DNA of 64,000 nt, taken from assembly GCA_963749535.1 (NCBI GenBank), contig CAVVNF010000026.1:124001-188000 (forward strand), read 5' to 3'. Both the position numbers and the translations under genes were made by a program. The notes under the pieces were generated by a model that was not told the origin of the DNA, did not search any database, and worked only from the letters and a program-made list of their open reading frames with translations. This document shows, piece after piece, positions 17,645-29,100 of this stretch; within the stretch, counting starts at the first letter, position 1, and each line of letters starts with the position of its first letter. The stretch is from Chersky-299 sp963749535 (GTDB taxonomy: Bacteria; Actinomycetota; Thermoleophilia; RBG-16-64-13).

Positions 17645-18958
17645 ATGATGAGCCCATTGACAATGAAGACTTCTGTTATGCCGCCGCATCCCGTAGAGGC
17701 CGACCTCGTCATCACGGGCGCGGGGGAACTTCTTACCTGTCCGGCGGAGGGGAAAGGGATCGGTCTGGTGGTCGGGGGGGCGGTGGCGGCGAAAGACGGC
17801 CGGGTCGTCTGGGTAGGACCGGCGAAGCAGCTGCGGAGCCGCGTCACGCTCGCGGAGGGGGCCGTCATTGCCGATGCCGAGGGCCGCGTGGTGATGCCCG
17901 GACTCATCGAATGTCACACCCACCTCATCTTTGCCGGCGACCGTTCGGCGGAGTTTCAGGCGCGGATCGCCGGAGCCAGTTACCAGCAAGTGGCGCTGGC
18001 GGGGGGCGGCATCGCCAGCACCGTGCGGGCCACGCGGGCCGCGAGCGACGAGGAACTCCGCGCGCTGGCGCTGAGCCGGCTGGGCCGACTACTCTCTCTG
18101 GGTGTGACCACGGTCGAGGCAAAGAGCGGCTACGGACTGTCTCCGGAGCAGGAGCTCCGTATCCTCGAGCTTTATGGGCAGCTCGACGTCATCCACCCGA
18201 TCGACATCGTGCCCACGTTGCTCGGTGCACACGCCCTGCCGGACGACTACCGGGGCCGGGCTGAGGCCTTCCTCGAGCTGGTGGCCACGGAGATGATCCC
18301 CGCCGTAGCGGAACGTGGCATCGCCCGCTTCTGTGACGCGTTTTGCGAGAAAGGGGCATTTTCGGCGGATCAATGCCGGTCGATACTCACCATTGCAGCC
18401 CAACACGGCCTTCGCTCCAAACTGCACGCTGATCAACTCTCTGAGGGCGGCGGGGCTGCGCTTGCCGCCGAGTTGGGCGCCGTCTCCGCGGATCACCTGG
18501 ACTATGTGAGCGACGCCGGCATCGCAGCTCTGGCCAAAAGTGGTGTCACGGCCGTGCTGCTGCCGGGTGCGGCGTTCTTCCTCGGCACCGAGCAGCTGGC
18601 GCCTGCTAGAAAGCTGCTCGATTCGGGGGTGCATGTAGCGCTCTCCACCGATCTCAATCCCGGCTCGAGCCCCACCGAGAACCTCTGGCTTATGGCCACC
18701 ATGGGTTGTTGCGCTCTCCATATGACGGCTGCGGAGGTGATCCGTGGGATCACGTGTGAGGCGGCGCGGGCCCTCGCCCTCGACAGAGAAGTGGGCAGCC
18801 TCGAGGTGGGCAAGAAGGCCGACATTCTTATCCTGGAGAGCAAGAAACACACCGAGATCCCGTACCATTACGGCGTCAACCCCGTGGATCAGGTATTCAA
18901 AGCGGGCAAGTGCGTGTCGCTGAGAGAGCCGATGTCCAAGGTGCGGCCATGCGGTTGA
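17645..18958 (+). CDS. hutI: Imidazolonepropionase
   Basis: 437 residues of the amidohydrolase superfamily. The metal-binding motif ECHTHLIFAGDRSAEF, the AGGGI-ST segment, KSGYGL, and the late KLHADQLSEGGGA and STDLNPGSSPTENL blocks are all as in HutI. It hydrolyses 4-imidazolone-5-propionate to N-formimino-glutamate, the third histidine-degradation step. ATG start at 17645, 10 bases after hutH; a second in-frame ATG at 17663 is possible. The TGA stop overlaps codons of ftcD, indicating coupling. Confidence 0.95.
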   Translation: MMSPLTMKTSVMPPHPVEADLVITGAGELLTCPAEGKGIGLVVGGAVAAKDGRVVWVGPAKQLRSRVTLAEGAVIADAEGRVVMPGLIECHTHLIFAGDRSAEFQARIAGASYQQVALAGGGIASTVRATRAASDEELRALALSRLGRLLSLGVTTVEAKSGYGLSPEQELRILELYGQLDVIHPIDIVPTLLGAHALPDDYRGRAEAFLELVATEMIPAVAERGIARFCDAFCEKGAFSADQCRSILTIAAQHGLRSKLHADQLSEGGGAALAAELGAVSADHLDYVSDAGIAALAKSGVTAVLLPGAAFFLGTEQLAPARKLLDSGVHVALSTDLNPGSSPTENLWLMATMGCCALHMTAAEVIRGITCEAARALALDREVGSLEVGKKADILILESKKHTEIPYHYGVNPVDQVFKAGKCVSLREPMSKVRPCG

Positions 18959-19893
18959 TGGAGTGTGTCCCGAATGTGAGCGAGGGTCGGGACCTGGGCC
19001 GGCTGCAACTGGTGGCCGAGTCAGTGGAACGAGTGCCCGGCGTCACGTTGCTGGACTGGAGCGCGGATACCGACCACAACCGTAGCGTCTTTACTTATGT
19101 CGGTGCGCCCGAGGCGGTGTTCGAAGCCACTCAGGCCTTATGCCGGGAGGCTTTGGCACTGGTCGACATGCGTCAGCATCACGGTGCTCATCCGCGGCTG
19201 GGTGCCGTGGACGTCATCCCGTTCATCCCCCTGCGCGGGGTGACCAGAGATGAGGCCATCGATATCGCCAAGAAGCTCGGCGTGTGGCTCGGAGAACAAG
19301 GCGTCCCTGTCTACTACTACCAGGACGCAGCCACGACGCCCGAGCGCGTTGCCCTGCCCGATGTGAGGCGAGGAGAATATGAGGGACTGCCCGCCCGGTT
19401 GGCGACCGAAGCCGGCCGGCCGGATGCCGGCCCGGCGGCGTTCAACGCACGGTCGGGAGCCTCTATCGTGGGAGTCAGATTCCCCCTCATTGCGTTCAAC
19501 GCGAATCTCAGCACCAATGACTTGTCCGTGGCCAAGCGGATAGCCGAAGCGGTGCGGTTCTCGAGCGGCGGATACCGCCACGTTCGTGCCATGGGCGTGC
19601 CTCTTGAGAGCAAGGGACAGGTGCAGGTCTCGATGAACTTCGTGCAATACGAGGAGACTCCCATCCACCGGGTCCTCGAGACCATCCGTTTCGAGGCGGC
19701 CCGGCACGGGGTGGAGGTCACCGGCTGCGAGCTCGTCGGTATGGCGCCCCTTGCGGCCTTCGAGGAGACCATCCGCCACTATCTGCAGCTGCATGAGTTT
19801 TCGCTCGGCCAGATCATCGAGAGTCGCCTGCTCGAGCACCAGCAACAGGCCGCGGGAGAAGGCGGGCGACAGATCGCCGAGGGGGCGCGATGA
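18949..19893 (+). CDS. ftcD: Glutamate formimidoyltransferase
   Basis: About 314 residues covering the formiminotransferase domain only: MECVPNVSEGRD, QHHGAHPRLGAVDVIPFIPL, YYYQDAAT and MGVPLESKGQVQVSMN. It moves the formimino group of formimino-glutamate to tetrahydrofolate, releasing glutamate. No cyclodeaminase domain is attached, so that step must be encoded elsewhere. Start at ATG 18949 gives the usual MRLMECVPN opening; ATG 18958, exactly overlapping the hutI stop (TGATG), is an alternative. The gene ends in an ATGA overlap with hutU. Confidence 0.93.
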   Translation: MRLMECVPNVSEGRDLGRLQLVAESVERVPGVTLLDWSADTDHNRSVFTYVGAPEAVFEATQALCREALALVDMRQHHGAHPRLGAVDVIPFIPLRGVTRDEAIDIAKKLGVWLGEQGVPVYYYQDAATTPERVALPDVRRGEYEGLPARLATEAGRPDAGPAAFNARSGASIVGVRFPLIAFNANLSTNDLSVAKRIAEAVRFSSGGYRHVRAMGVPLESKGQVQVSMNFVQYEETPIHRVLETIRFEAARHGVEVTGCELVGMAPLAAFEETIRHYLQLHEFSLGQIIESRLLEHQQQAAGEGGRQIAEGAR

Positions 19894-21914
19894 ACCCGGA
19901 ACGCGACGCTGAGTCGGCCACGCGGCCGCTCATAGTGTCCCTCCCTGACGAATTGCCGCCGACGTCCCGATTCCGGGAGGACATTCGGCGCGCTCCTGAC
20001 CGCGGGCATACCTTGTCGCGCGAGCAAACCGTGACTGCGCTCAAGAACGCCCTGCGCTACGTGCCCGTGTCCCTCCACGACAGTCTGGCCCCCGAGTTCC
20101 ACGCAGAGCTTAAAGAGAGGGGCCGGATCTACGGTTATCGCTACCGCCCGGAAGGTCCCATCAAAGCGAAACCTATCGGCGAATACCGCGGCATCTTGGA
20201 AGCGCGGGCGCTCCAGCTCAACATCGACAACAACTTGGACTTCGACGTCGCGCTCTATCCGTACGAGCTGGTCACCTATGGCGAGACCGGCCAGGTATTC
20301 CAGAACTGGATGCAATACCGTCTGGTCAAGCAATACCTCGAGCAGATGACGGAGACACAGACGCTCGTGGTCTCCTCGGGACATCCCGTGGGCCTGTTCC
20401 CCACCCACCGCGACGCCCCGCGGGTGATCAACACCAACGCACTCATGGTGGGCGAGTTCGACAATGCGAAAGACTTTCACGAAGCCGCCCAGATGGGTGT
20501 GGCGAACTATGGGCAGATGACTGCCGGGGGCTGGATGTATATCGGGCCCCAGGGCATCGTGCACGGCACCTACCTGACGCTCCTCAACGCAGGGCGCCTG
20601 TATTTGGGGATTCCCAAGGATCAAAATCTTGCCGGCGTTCTCTATCTGAGCTCCGGCCTGGGCGGGATGAGTGGGGCGCAGCCCAAAGCGGCCGACATCG
20701 CGGGGGCGGTAAGTATAGTCGCCGAGGTCGACGCATCGCGGATCGAGACTCGGGTAAGCCAGGGCTGGGTCAAGCGGGTGACGGCCGATCTTGGCCAGGC
20801 CTTCGCCTGGGTGGAGGAAGCCCGATCCGCTGGGACGCCTCTTTCCATCGCTTATCACGGTAATGTGGTAGATCTTTGGCAATACGCGTTGGATCACGCC
20901 ATCCCCGTCCAACTCGCCTCGGATCAGACCTCCTGCCACGCCGCCTACGAGGGCGGCTACGTGCCGCAGGGACTGAGCTTCGACGAGTCGCGGGAGCTCT
21001 TGTCGCGGGATCCCGGCGAGTACGCGCGCCGGGTGGACGCGTCGCTACGCAAACAGATCGAGCTCATCGGCCAGATGGTAGACCGCGGCACCCACTTCTG
21101 GGACTACGGCAACAGCTTCCTCAAGGCGGCCTTCGAGGCCGGCGCCGTGGAGATCGCCCGGAATGGGGTCGACACCAAGTCCGGGTTTGTCTTCCCCTCG
21201 TACGTGGAGCACATCATGGGCCCGTTATGCTTCGACTGCGGGTACGGGCCCTTCCGCTGGGTATGTACCACTCTCGACCCCGCGGACCTGGCGAGGACCG
21301 ACGCCGCGGCGATGACCTGCATCGACCCGGAGCGCTCGTGGCAGGACCGGGACAACTATTGTTGGGTACGGGACGCGCAGGAGAACAAGCTGGTGGTGGG
21401 GTCTCAGGCTCGGATCCTCTACGCCGATGCCGAAGGACGTGTCCGTATCGCTCTCAAGTTCAACGACATGGTGCGCAACGGTGAGATCGGCCCGGTGACC
21501 ATCGGGCGTGACCACCACGACGTGGCCGGTACCGACTCCCCCTATCGGGAGACCGCCAACATCTACGACGGCTCCAACGTCATGGCCGACATGGCCTTCC
21601 ACTGCTGGGCCGGCAACGCCGCGCGGGGCATGACCCTCGTGGTGGCCTCCAACGGTGGGGGCGTGGGGATCGGCCGGGCGATAAACACCGGCTTCGGATT
21701 GGTGCTGGACGGGTCCGAACGAGTGGATGCGATCATCCGGTCCGCGGTGGAGTGGGATGTGATGGGTGGCGTCGCTCGTCGTGCCTGGGCGCGGAATAGG
21801 CCCGCGCTGGAAACTGCTGCGGCGTGGAATGAAACGAACGCCGGGCGCGGGCTGATCACCATACCCAGTCTTGTGCAGGATGGTTTGGTGGAGGGCGTCG
21901 TCGAGGAAGCCTGA
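19890..21914 (+). CDS. hutU: Urocanate hydratase
   Basis: 674 residues. Motifs: LVVSSGHPVGLFPTH, MTAGGWMYIGPQGIVHGT (NAD-binding region), LGGMSGAQPKAADIAG and DQTSCHAAYEGGYVP. It converts urocanate to imidazolonepropionate with tightly bound NAD as electrophile. It is clearly longer than the common bacterial form of about 555 residues and resembles the longer type also seen in animals. It closes the hut operon, with ATG overlapping the ftcD stop. The order H-I-FtcD-U means genes are not arranged in pathway order. Confidence 0.95.
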   Translation: MNPERDAESATRPLIVSLPDELPPTSRFREDIRRAPDRGHTLSREQTVTALKNALRYVPVSLHDSLAPEFHAELKERGRIYGYRYRPEGPIKAKPIGEYRGILEARALQLNIDNNLDFDVALYPYELVTYGETGQVFQNWMQYRLVKQYLEQMTETQTLVVSSGHPVGLFPTHRDAPRVINTNALMVGEFDNAKDFHEAAQMGVANYGQMTAGGWMYIGPQGIVHGTYLTLLNAGRLYLGIPKDQNLAGVLYLSSGLGGMSGAQPKAADIAGAVSIVAEVDASRIETRVSQGWVKRVTADLGQAFAWVEEARSAGTPLSIAYHGNVVDLWQYALDHAIPVQLASDQTSCHAAYEGGYVPQGLSFDESRELLSRDPGEYARRVDASLRKQIELIGQMVDRGTHFWDYGNSFLKAAFEAGAVEIARNGVDTKSGFVFPSYVEHIMGPLCFDCGYGPFRWVCTTLDPADLARTDAAAMTCIDPERSWQDRDNYCWVRDAQENKLVVGSQARILYADAEGRVRIALKFNDMVRNGEIGPVTIGRDHHDVAGTDSPYRETANIYDGSNVMADMAFHCWAGNAARGMTLVVASNGGGVGIGRAINTGFGLVLDGSERVDAIIRSAVEWDVMGGVARRAWARNRPALETAAAWNETNAGRGLITIPSLVQDGLVEGVVEEA

Positions 21915-21978
21915 CCGTGCGGGTAGCCCGCTCGCCGTTCTCGTGTTGCCCGGGGTGCGGCGACGCCGGCTCTGCGGC

Positions 21979-24722
21979 TCAGACGGATCGCTTAAGGTCG
22001 CGGCTCCGTGCTGGCTTCCGAGCCTGCGCCGGCCGCGATATCCACTTTCTCTCGCCGCCTGGTCCTCCGCCACTTGGCCGGGCCCTCGGCGCGGCCACCA
22101 GCTCCATCGCTTCAAGAGGACGATGATGGCCGGTACGACGGTGGTCCGGACCACGAACGTGTCGAGCAGCACCCCGAATGCCACGGCGAACCCGATCTGC
22201 AAGAGCCCCAGGATACTCGCGCTCATCATCGCTGCGAATGTGCCGGCCATGATGATACCGGCCGAGGTGATGATGCCGCCTGTTTTCGCCAGCGCGACCT
22301 GGGTGCCCTCTCTGGTGCCGCGTTTCGCTGCCTCCTCCTTCACCCGGCCGATGAGGAAGATGTTGTAGTCCATGCCCAGGGCGACCAGCATCACGAACAT
22401 GAAGATAGGCACCCACCAGGTCAGCCCGGCCGCTCCGAGGATGTTGACGAACAGGACTCTTACCACGCCAAGTGTCGCCGTGTAAGAAAGCAGAATGGTG
22501 AGGATCAGGTAGATCGGCGCGACGATCGCCCGAAGCAGGAGGAGCAGGACCACGAAGATCCCAGCGAGGACGAACACTATCGTACGGGTCATGTCCCTAT
22601 TCGAGGCGTCCCGCAGGTCGAGCAAGACGGCTGAAGTGCCTTCCACCGCTCCGCTGACACCCACTGTCTGGAGGGTCTGACGCAATGCCGCCACCGTGGT
22701 CAACGCCTGCGGGGTGTAGGGGCCCACGCTGAGCACCACTTGGAATCGCGCCGCGGTGCCGTCACTTGAGACGTACGCGTCGTGCAGTGCTTTCAACCCC
22801 TCGTTGTTCTTCAGATAGATAGCCGGGAGCATTTGGGCATCGGGCTTCGCTGCGAAGCTTCGACCGAGCAGGGTCAGCCCGCGGCCGAGCTGTGCCAGGG
22901 CGGGCATCACTTGTGTAGAGATCGTGTCCGCTGTGACCCCCGACGCTGAGGGTGTCGCGCTTCGCCTACGCTACTGCCAGCACTTTCGCCGGTAGAGGCG
23001 CCGGCCGAACTTCCGTCCGTGCTTCCGCCTGTCGCGCCTGGAGAAACCCCGGCCACTTTTGCCAAGCTGGTCAGTGCGGCGACCGACTGCATGTAGGCCG
23101 TATCTTGCAGTACCTCTGGGTATGCCCCCGCGAGCTGAGTCAGATAGCCATAGGTATCCAGCAGGCCCGACTCCGCCGTTTGAAGCAACGCGCTTGAGCC
23201 CGAACCCGAGGTCTGTGCTTGCTGCAGCTCCACCAATCCTTTGTTCACTGCCTGCGCGAGGGTATCGAGTTGGCTCGAGACAGAGAGCGTGCTTTTGTCC
23301 GGAAGCGATGCCGTGAAACTGCGTACCTGGGCGACATCGCCCACTTTTGTGACTGCGGCTTGGATCTGTTCCAGCTTCGGCAAGACCGGCGGGAGAGTCG
23401 AAGCCTTTCGCGTCGAGCGCCAAGACGTTGATCGGCTGCATCACGCCAGGCCCTAGGTGCGCGGAAAGGACGTCGAAGCCTTGTCGGGTCGCGTCCGACT
23501 TGGGAAGGTCGCCGAGGAGGTCGAAGTCGCGGGCGAGCCCCAAGCCATACACCGCGAGAGGGACCAGGATCACCACGGGGATGACGAGCGCCAGCACCGG
23601 CCGGCGGACAACACGGTGCGACCAACTGTTCCAGAAGCGGCCTTCCTTGAGATGTTGCGCTTTGCGCGGCCAGAACGTGCGCTTGCCCAGCAGGGTCAAG
23701 AGTGCGGGCGTGAAGGTCAAGGCGGCCAGCAGCGCGATGGCCACCCCGATCGCCAGGCTTGGGCCGCTGGTGTTGAACAATCCGAGCTCGGCCGATGCCA
23801 TGGTCGCCAGCCCCACGATCACCGTGCCTGCGCTGGAGGCGATTGTCTCGCCGACCGAGCGGGTAGTCTTGCGCACCGCTCCCGCGGGCACGGGATCGTC
23901 CGCCATCTCCTCGCGGAAGCGGCTGATGAGGAAGAGGCAATAGTCGGTGCCGGCACCGAACAGGACCACGATGAGAAAGACGTTCGTATACATCGAGATG
24001 GTCAGCACATGTGCCCCAAGGAGAGCGACGACCCCGCGCGAGATGATGTACGCGAGCCCGATGGTGGACAGGGGGACGATGGGGCTCACGGGCGACCGGT
24101 AGACGAGCAGGAGGATCACGATCACCAGGATGATGGTGATGAGAGTCGTGGAGTCGATACTGCCCTTGGTGTTGCCGTTGTATGCGGCGAGGATCGGGGC
24201 GTCCCCGGTGAGGTACGTCTTGACCCCCGCAGGCGCGGCGGCCATATGCTGCTGGATCTGCGCCAGCGCGTCTTTGGTGATCTGCTGGCTGCCGATGGCG
24301 TTGAACCGCACGAGCACCAGCGCCACCTGCTTGTCGCTGCTCAGCAGACTTGCCCTCGTCTGATCATCCCCGTAGGTGGGGGACCAGACCTGGTCCACAG
24401 CCTTCGGCGTGCTACTGCTGGTGAGCCACTTGGTGAGCGACTCGACGAACGTCAGCGGCTGCCCCTGGTCCGCGCGGTTGCCATTGCCCGCGTCGACCAC
24501 GATCACCGCGCTGCTGGGGGAGACGTTGGCGGGGAAATACTTGGTCACCATGGCGTTCGCGTCCAGGCTGGGGGCCGATTTGGCGAGGAAGGCGCGCTGG
24601 TCGGTAACGCCGACGTTGTTGATGTTGGGGGCGACGAGCGTGAGCACGACGGCCAGGACGATCCAGCCGGCGATGATGAACCAACGAAAGCGAGTGGCGA
24701 AAGAACCCAGGCGTGCGAACAT
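21979..24722 (-). CDS. MMPL/RND-family membrane transporter, frameshifted
   Basis: A protein of about 900 residues in three frames: 24722 to about 23385, about 23385 to 22965, and 22965 to the end. Two MMPL halves are visible, each with a large extracytoplasmic loop followed by clustered helices. Diagnostic loops are FGAGTDYCLFLISRFREEMA in the first half and ALGMDYNIFLIGRVKEEAAK in the second. A Ser/Gly/Thr-rich low-complexity stretch lies near 22960-23040. After LLKRWSWWPRR the frame runs on into hutU antisense; stops in the other frames at 21992 or 21979 suggest the true end, so the end is approximate. Such proteins export lipids or drugs; substrate unknown. Confidence 0.8.
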
Positions 24723-24743
24723 CAGTCCACTACCCGGGACAAC

Positions 24744-26114
24744 CTAGGAGCGGTTGATCTTCTTGCGGCGTTTGTACGTCTTCGCCAGCTCCAGGAAGAT
24801 GCCGACGTCACGGTCCAGATCGCTGTGCGTGCCGTCGAAGTAGAAGACCCGGATGGGGATGCCATCGTGATCCTTGCTCACCACAGGATAGATGGCCTCG
24901 GTGACGATGCCGTTCATGCAGGTGAACGGGCTGATGTCGACGATGCCGTCCACGCCTTGCGAGTACATGTAGATGGCGCCGCCCGTGGAGAGGACCATCT
25001 CGCCGAGAGCGCCTTCCTGGGGAAGGTACGAGCGGGCATGCTCGAGACCTTGGTGACGTGCGGCTCTTTGCGAGAGGCGAACATCTCGTGGAAGTCTTCC
25101 ATCAGTGCTTTCTCATCATGGTGCATGATGCGAGCAGTGATAAAGGTTTTGAGCCAATCCTTGCCGAACCTGCGTTTTTCCTCGCGATATCGCCGGAAAG
25201 CCTCCTCGTTGGTGTACCAGACCCACTCGCCGACCCCGGCCAGCCAGCATTCGCCGCCCTGGGCCTCGATGTGCCGGATGAGCTCGTTGTTGGCGAACGT
25301 ATTCAGCCGGCAGAAGATCTCGCCGACCACTCCTATGAGCGCGCGGTCTTCCGTACGGACTGGGATGGCGAGGAACGACTCTTTGACCCTGCCGAAGTGC
25401 AGCCTTGAGATCGGCCATGCGCTCCTTGTGACCGATACCTTGGCGGGCGAGCACGGAGCCGGTGAATTCCAGGCTCTCTAGATATACGCGGTCGGTCTGG
25501 CCGTGCTCGACCTCGTACGGTCTTGTCATGAGAAGCAGTTTCAGAAGGATGTCCTGCGCGACAACCGCGCGCCAAGCAGTACGGATCAATTCTTGCGCTT
25601 GGTCTCCGATGTCGGCGTAGCCATCCGCTGAAGTGAGCGAAAAGACGGCGAGGTCGCCGTGGTCGTGATCCTCGAGGATCCGCTCGAGCAGGGACGCATA
25701 CTGGCCGAAGCGGCACGGACCGTTGGCTGTGGGCAGCAGGAAGGCGGTCTTCGCCGGGTCGAGCTGCTCGTCTTCGACCAGCTTCATGAAATCGCCCAGC
25801 ACGATTCGCTGCGGATAGCACTCGTCGCCGGAAGTGTACTTGCCGCCAAGCTCGAGAGTCCGCAGATCTTCAGGCGGAGTGACCCGGGCGTCGTAGCCGA
25901 TGGAGCGGAACGCGGCAGCCAGCAGATACGAGCCCCCGTACGGCATCCGGGGAAGCCAGAGGGTCCGTCCGGTGACGTCCGCTTTGTTCCTTGCGATCGG
26001 GCTATGGTCGGCGCCGCGCAGTGCAATGGGTTTGGGCAGCAAGGCGAGCGCCGCGGCCAGAGCCTCTTCAGAGCCCTTGCCGTTGTCATGGCCTAGCGTG
26101 GTGCGGGTGCCCAC
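24744..26114 (-). CDS. Activase-associated CoA-dehydratase-like protein (DUF2229-type), frameshifted
   Basis: About 456 residues in three frames with breaks near 25400 and 25030. Visible blocks: RTLWLPRMPYGGSYLLAAAF, GGKYTSGDECYPQRIVLGDF, FLLPTANGPCRFGQYASLLE, EIFCRLNTFANNELIRHIE and GIVDISPFTCMNGIVTEA. The conserved Cys in ECYP, GPCRFGQY and FTCMNG are typical of the C-terminal part of giant acyl-CoA dehydratase activase proteins. GTG 26114 follows the TAG of the upstream gene directly, so the two probably act as one unit. The conserved cysteines suggest iron-sulfur binding; the substrate is unknown. Confidence 0.72.
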
Positions 26115-29100
26115 CTAGCCCTCCCTGACCGTTTCTTTCGGAACGTGCTCTCCGCGGGCCCACCAGCGCAGGAAGCCCTTGCTGTCCAGATAAGCTTCGC
26201 ACCTCGTCATCGCCCCCGCGTCGTTGGTGTGCTCGTCGAACTGGAGGATGAGGAACGGGTCGTGCGCCGCCGGCCGGATGAAGTGCTTGACGTACGAATC
26301 GGGTCCGCATTTGAAGTTGGTCATGTAGATGATATGCAGGTTGGGGTACCGCGCTACCACCTTCGCCGCCTGCAAGATCTTGCGACCGTAGTTCCAGAAC
26401 ATGTTGGCGGTGATATCTCGGGTCTCGACTCTCCAAATGGGCAGGAAATCGAGCGGGATGATGTTCACTCCGTAGTACCGGCGCAGTTTTGCGGGTATGT
26501 CCATGTTCACGCCGGAATCGTAGATATTGTACGGCCGGCCGACTAGGACGATCCCCAGCTCGTCGTGCTCGGCGAGCGTGGCGAGGGCATCCGCCCCCGC
26601 GACAACCAACCGGGCCCGGAAGTCGCCCTGCGCGGCGTAGGCTTCTTTCAGCGCCTCGTCCACCGTCTTTTCCGGTACACCGAAACGCTTCATCGCCGGA
26701 CGCAGAGCGTCTCGGATGTCGTCTGGTCCGCGGCGGAAGTGAAGCGTGGGCGCGAGGATGCGCTCACGATACCGCTGGAAGTGCGGGGCAAAGCCGATCA
26801 CGTGGGGGAGCGTCTGTCCCCAGGGGCAAGCATGCGACTCGAGCTCAGGGTGGTCCGTCTCTTCGTTCAACTGATTCGGGACGAACACGAAGTCCGCTCC
26901 CTCCTCGAACAGTTCGGCCACGTGGCCATGAGCGACTCTTATCGGGAAGCAGGGCTCCGCCACCGAGTACTCGACACCGGCCTCCCTGATCTTCTTGTCG
27001 GTCTGCCGCGACACCATGACGTCGAAGCCGCAGCCCCGGAAGAAGGTGGCCCAGAAGGGCAGGCGGTCGAACGTGTACATCGCGCGGGGGATACCCATGG
27101 TTCCGCGCGGCGCTCCGGTGCCGCTCCGCTGCACGCCGGAATAGTCGTCGGCCTCCGACACGAACGAGAACATCAAGGATTCGCGGAAGGCCAGCAGATC
27201 GCGGATGATCGGCTCACGGTCGACTTTGGCCCGCTTGCGATAACGGTCGGAGCATTTGTCGCCCCAGTAGGTCTTCTCTTCGCCTATGGTGAACTGGCGG
27301 ATGTCGCACTCGTTGCTGCAGCCCTTGCAGGTGAACTCACGCATGGTGTAGTCCACCTGGTCAGATCCCATCCGCGGAAACGCGATGGCGCTTGGGTCGC
27401 GGCCATCTTCTCGCGTGCCAGTAAGGCGGATCCGATTGCACCCACCACGCCGTTGTGCGGGGGGACGATGATGTCCTTGCCCAGGATCATGCTGAACGCG
27501 GCCGCCACGGAGTCGTTGTAGGCGGTGCCGCCCTGGAAATAGATGGTGTCGCCGACGTACCGTTGGCCGACGAGACGGTTGAGGTAATTGGTGGCGATGG
27601 AGTATGCGAGTCCGGCGACGAGGTCCTTCTTGCGAGCGCCGCGCTGCACGTAGCGAATTGACGTCGCGCTCCATGAACACGGTGCATCGCTCGCCCAGGC
27701 GCACCGGCGCCTCTGACGAGAGCGCGAGTTCCGCGAACTCGCCGATGATGTTGATGTCGAGCTTCTCCGCCTGTTCCTCCAAAAAGGATCCGGTTCCCGC
27801 GGCGCAGGCCTCGTTCATGGCGAAGTCCACCACCACGCCGTCCTCGAGGCTTATGTACTTGGAGTCTTGTCCACCGATCTCGAAGATGGTGTCGGGGACC
27901 CGGTCGATGAGCTTGCGTCCGATGAACGTGGCGCCGGTCTTATGGGCCGTGATCTCGTCGTTGACCGTGTCGGCGCCGATGAGCTCGCCGATCAACTCTC
28001 GGCCCGAGCCGGTGGTGCCGACCCCTAGGATGCGCAGTCGTGGGCCCATCTCCTCCCAGATGTCGGAAAGGCCCTTGTTCACGACCTCCACCGGACGACC
28101 GTCGGTTTTGACGTAGATCTCCTTGACGACCTCCCCGGCCGTGTCCAAGACCACCAGGTTGGTCGATACGGAGCCCACGTCCACGCCCAGGTAGGCGTCT
28201 ATCTGTTCGTCCGCTGGGAACTGGTAAGGCTTCACCCTGTCGCGCAGCAGGATTACGCGGTCCATCGACAGCGCGTCACTCGTCTGGAAGGCGGAAGCTG
28301 GTCCCCCTTCCAACGAGGCCAGGTCAAGGCTCGCGGTCTGCCCACTCGCCTTTTGCTCGGCGCGGACGGCGGCTTCGTCGGCCTCCAATAGAGCGCTGCC
28401 GATGGCGCCCATCCAAGCGTAGTACGCAGGGATGACCAGCCTGTCCTCGTCCATCCCGAATGCCTCGCGCAGAGCGCCCACCGCGCCCTTATTGGCCGCC
28501 ACTCCCCCGATGAACGCCACCTTGCCCGTGACCTCTTTGCCCTTGGTGATCGTGCCGCGGTAATTGCGCACGACTGCATTGCAGAGGCCTTTCAGCACCT
28601 CCGGGGGCTGGTAGCCCTTCTGCTGAGCGTGGATCATGTCCGACTTCGCGAACACCGAGCAGCGGCCGGCGATGGACGCTGCTTTGCCGGCGCCTCGGAC
28701 GATGTCCCCGACATCCTCGATGTCATAGAGAAGCCGATTGGCTTGCTGGTCCATGAAAGATCCCGTGCCCGCGGCGCAGTCGCCGTTGGTGCCGTAGTCC
28801 GCGATGCCCACGCGGCCCGTGGCTTCGTCGATCTCCAACTGAATGAACTTGGAACTCTCGCCGCCCATCTCGAAGACGGTGGAGATATCGGGATGCAATT
28901 CCCCCGAAGCGCGCGCGATCGCCTTGAACTCGTTCTCGTAGGGAACGTCCAAGAGTTGGCAGATGAGTTTGCCGCCGCTCCCGGTTACGCGGACACCGGC
29001 GACCAGGCCGTCCGGGAGTGCCTCGAGCACTTGGGCCAGCAGCTCGCGCGTGGCCCCCGATGGGCTCCCTTTGATGCGCCGGTAGGCGGTGGCGAGCACC

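Noticed and set aside
21225..21978. Extension of the MMPL reading frame into hutU
   Set aside because: The sequence after LLKRWSWWPRR is Arg/Pro-rich antisense of hutU. Stops in the other frames near 21980 fit the family length, so the extension is attributed to a frameshift.
23457..25481. 674-codon open frame antisense to the MMPL gene
   Set aside because: Low-complexity Asp/Gly/Arg composition and no domain; it is a shadow of the MMPL and activase genes.
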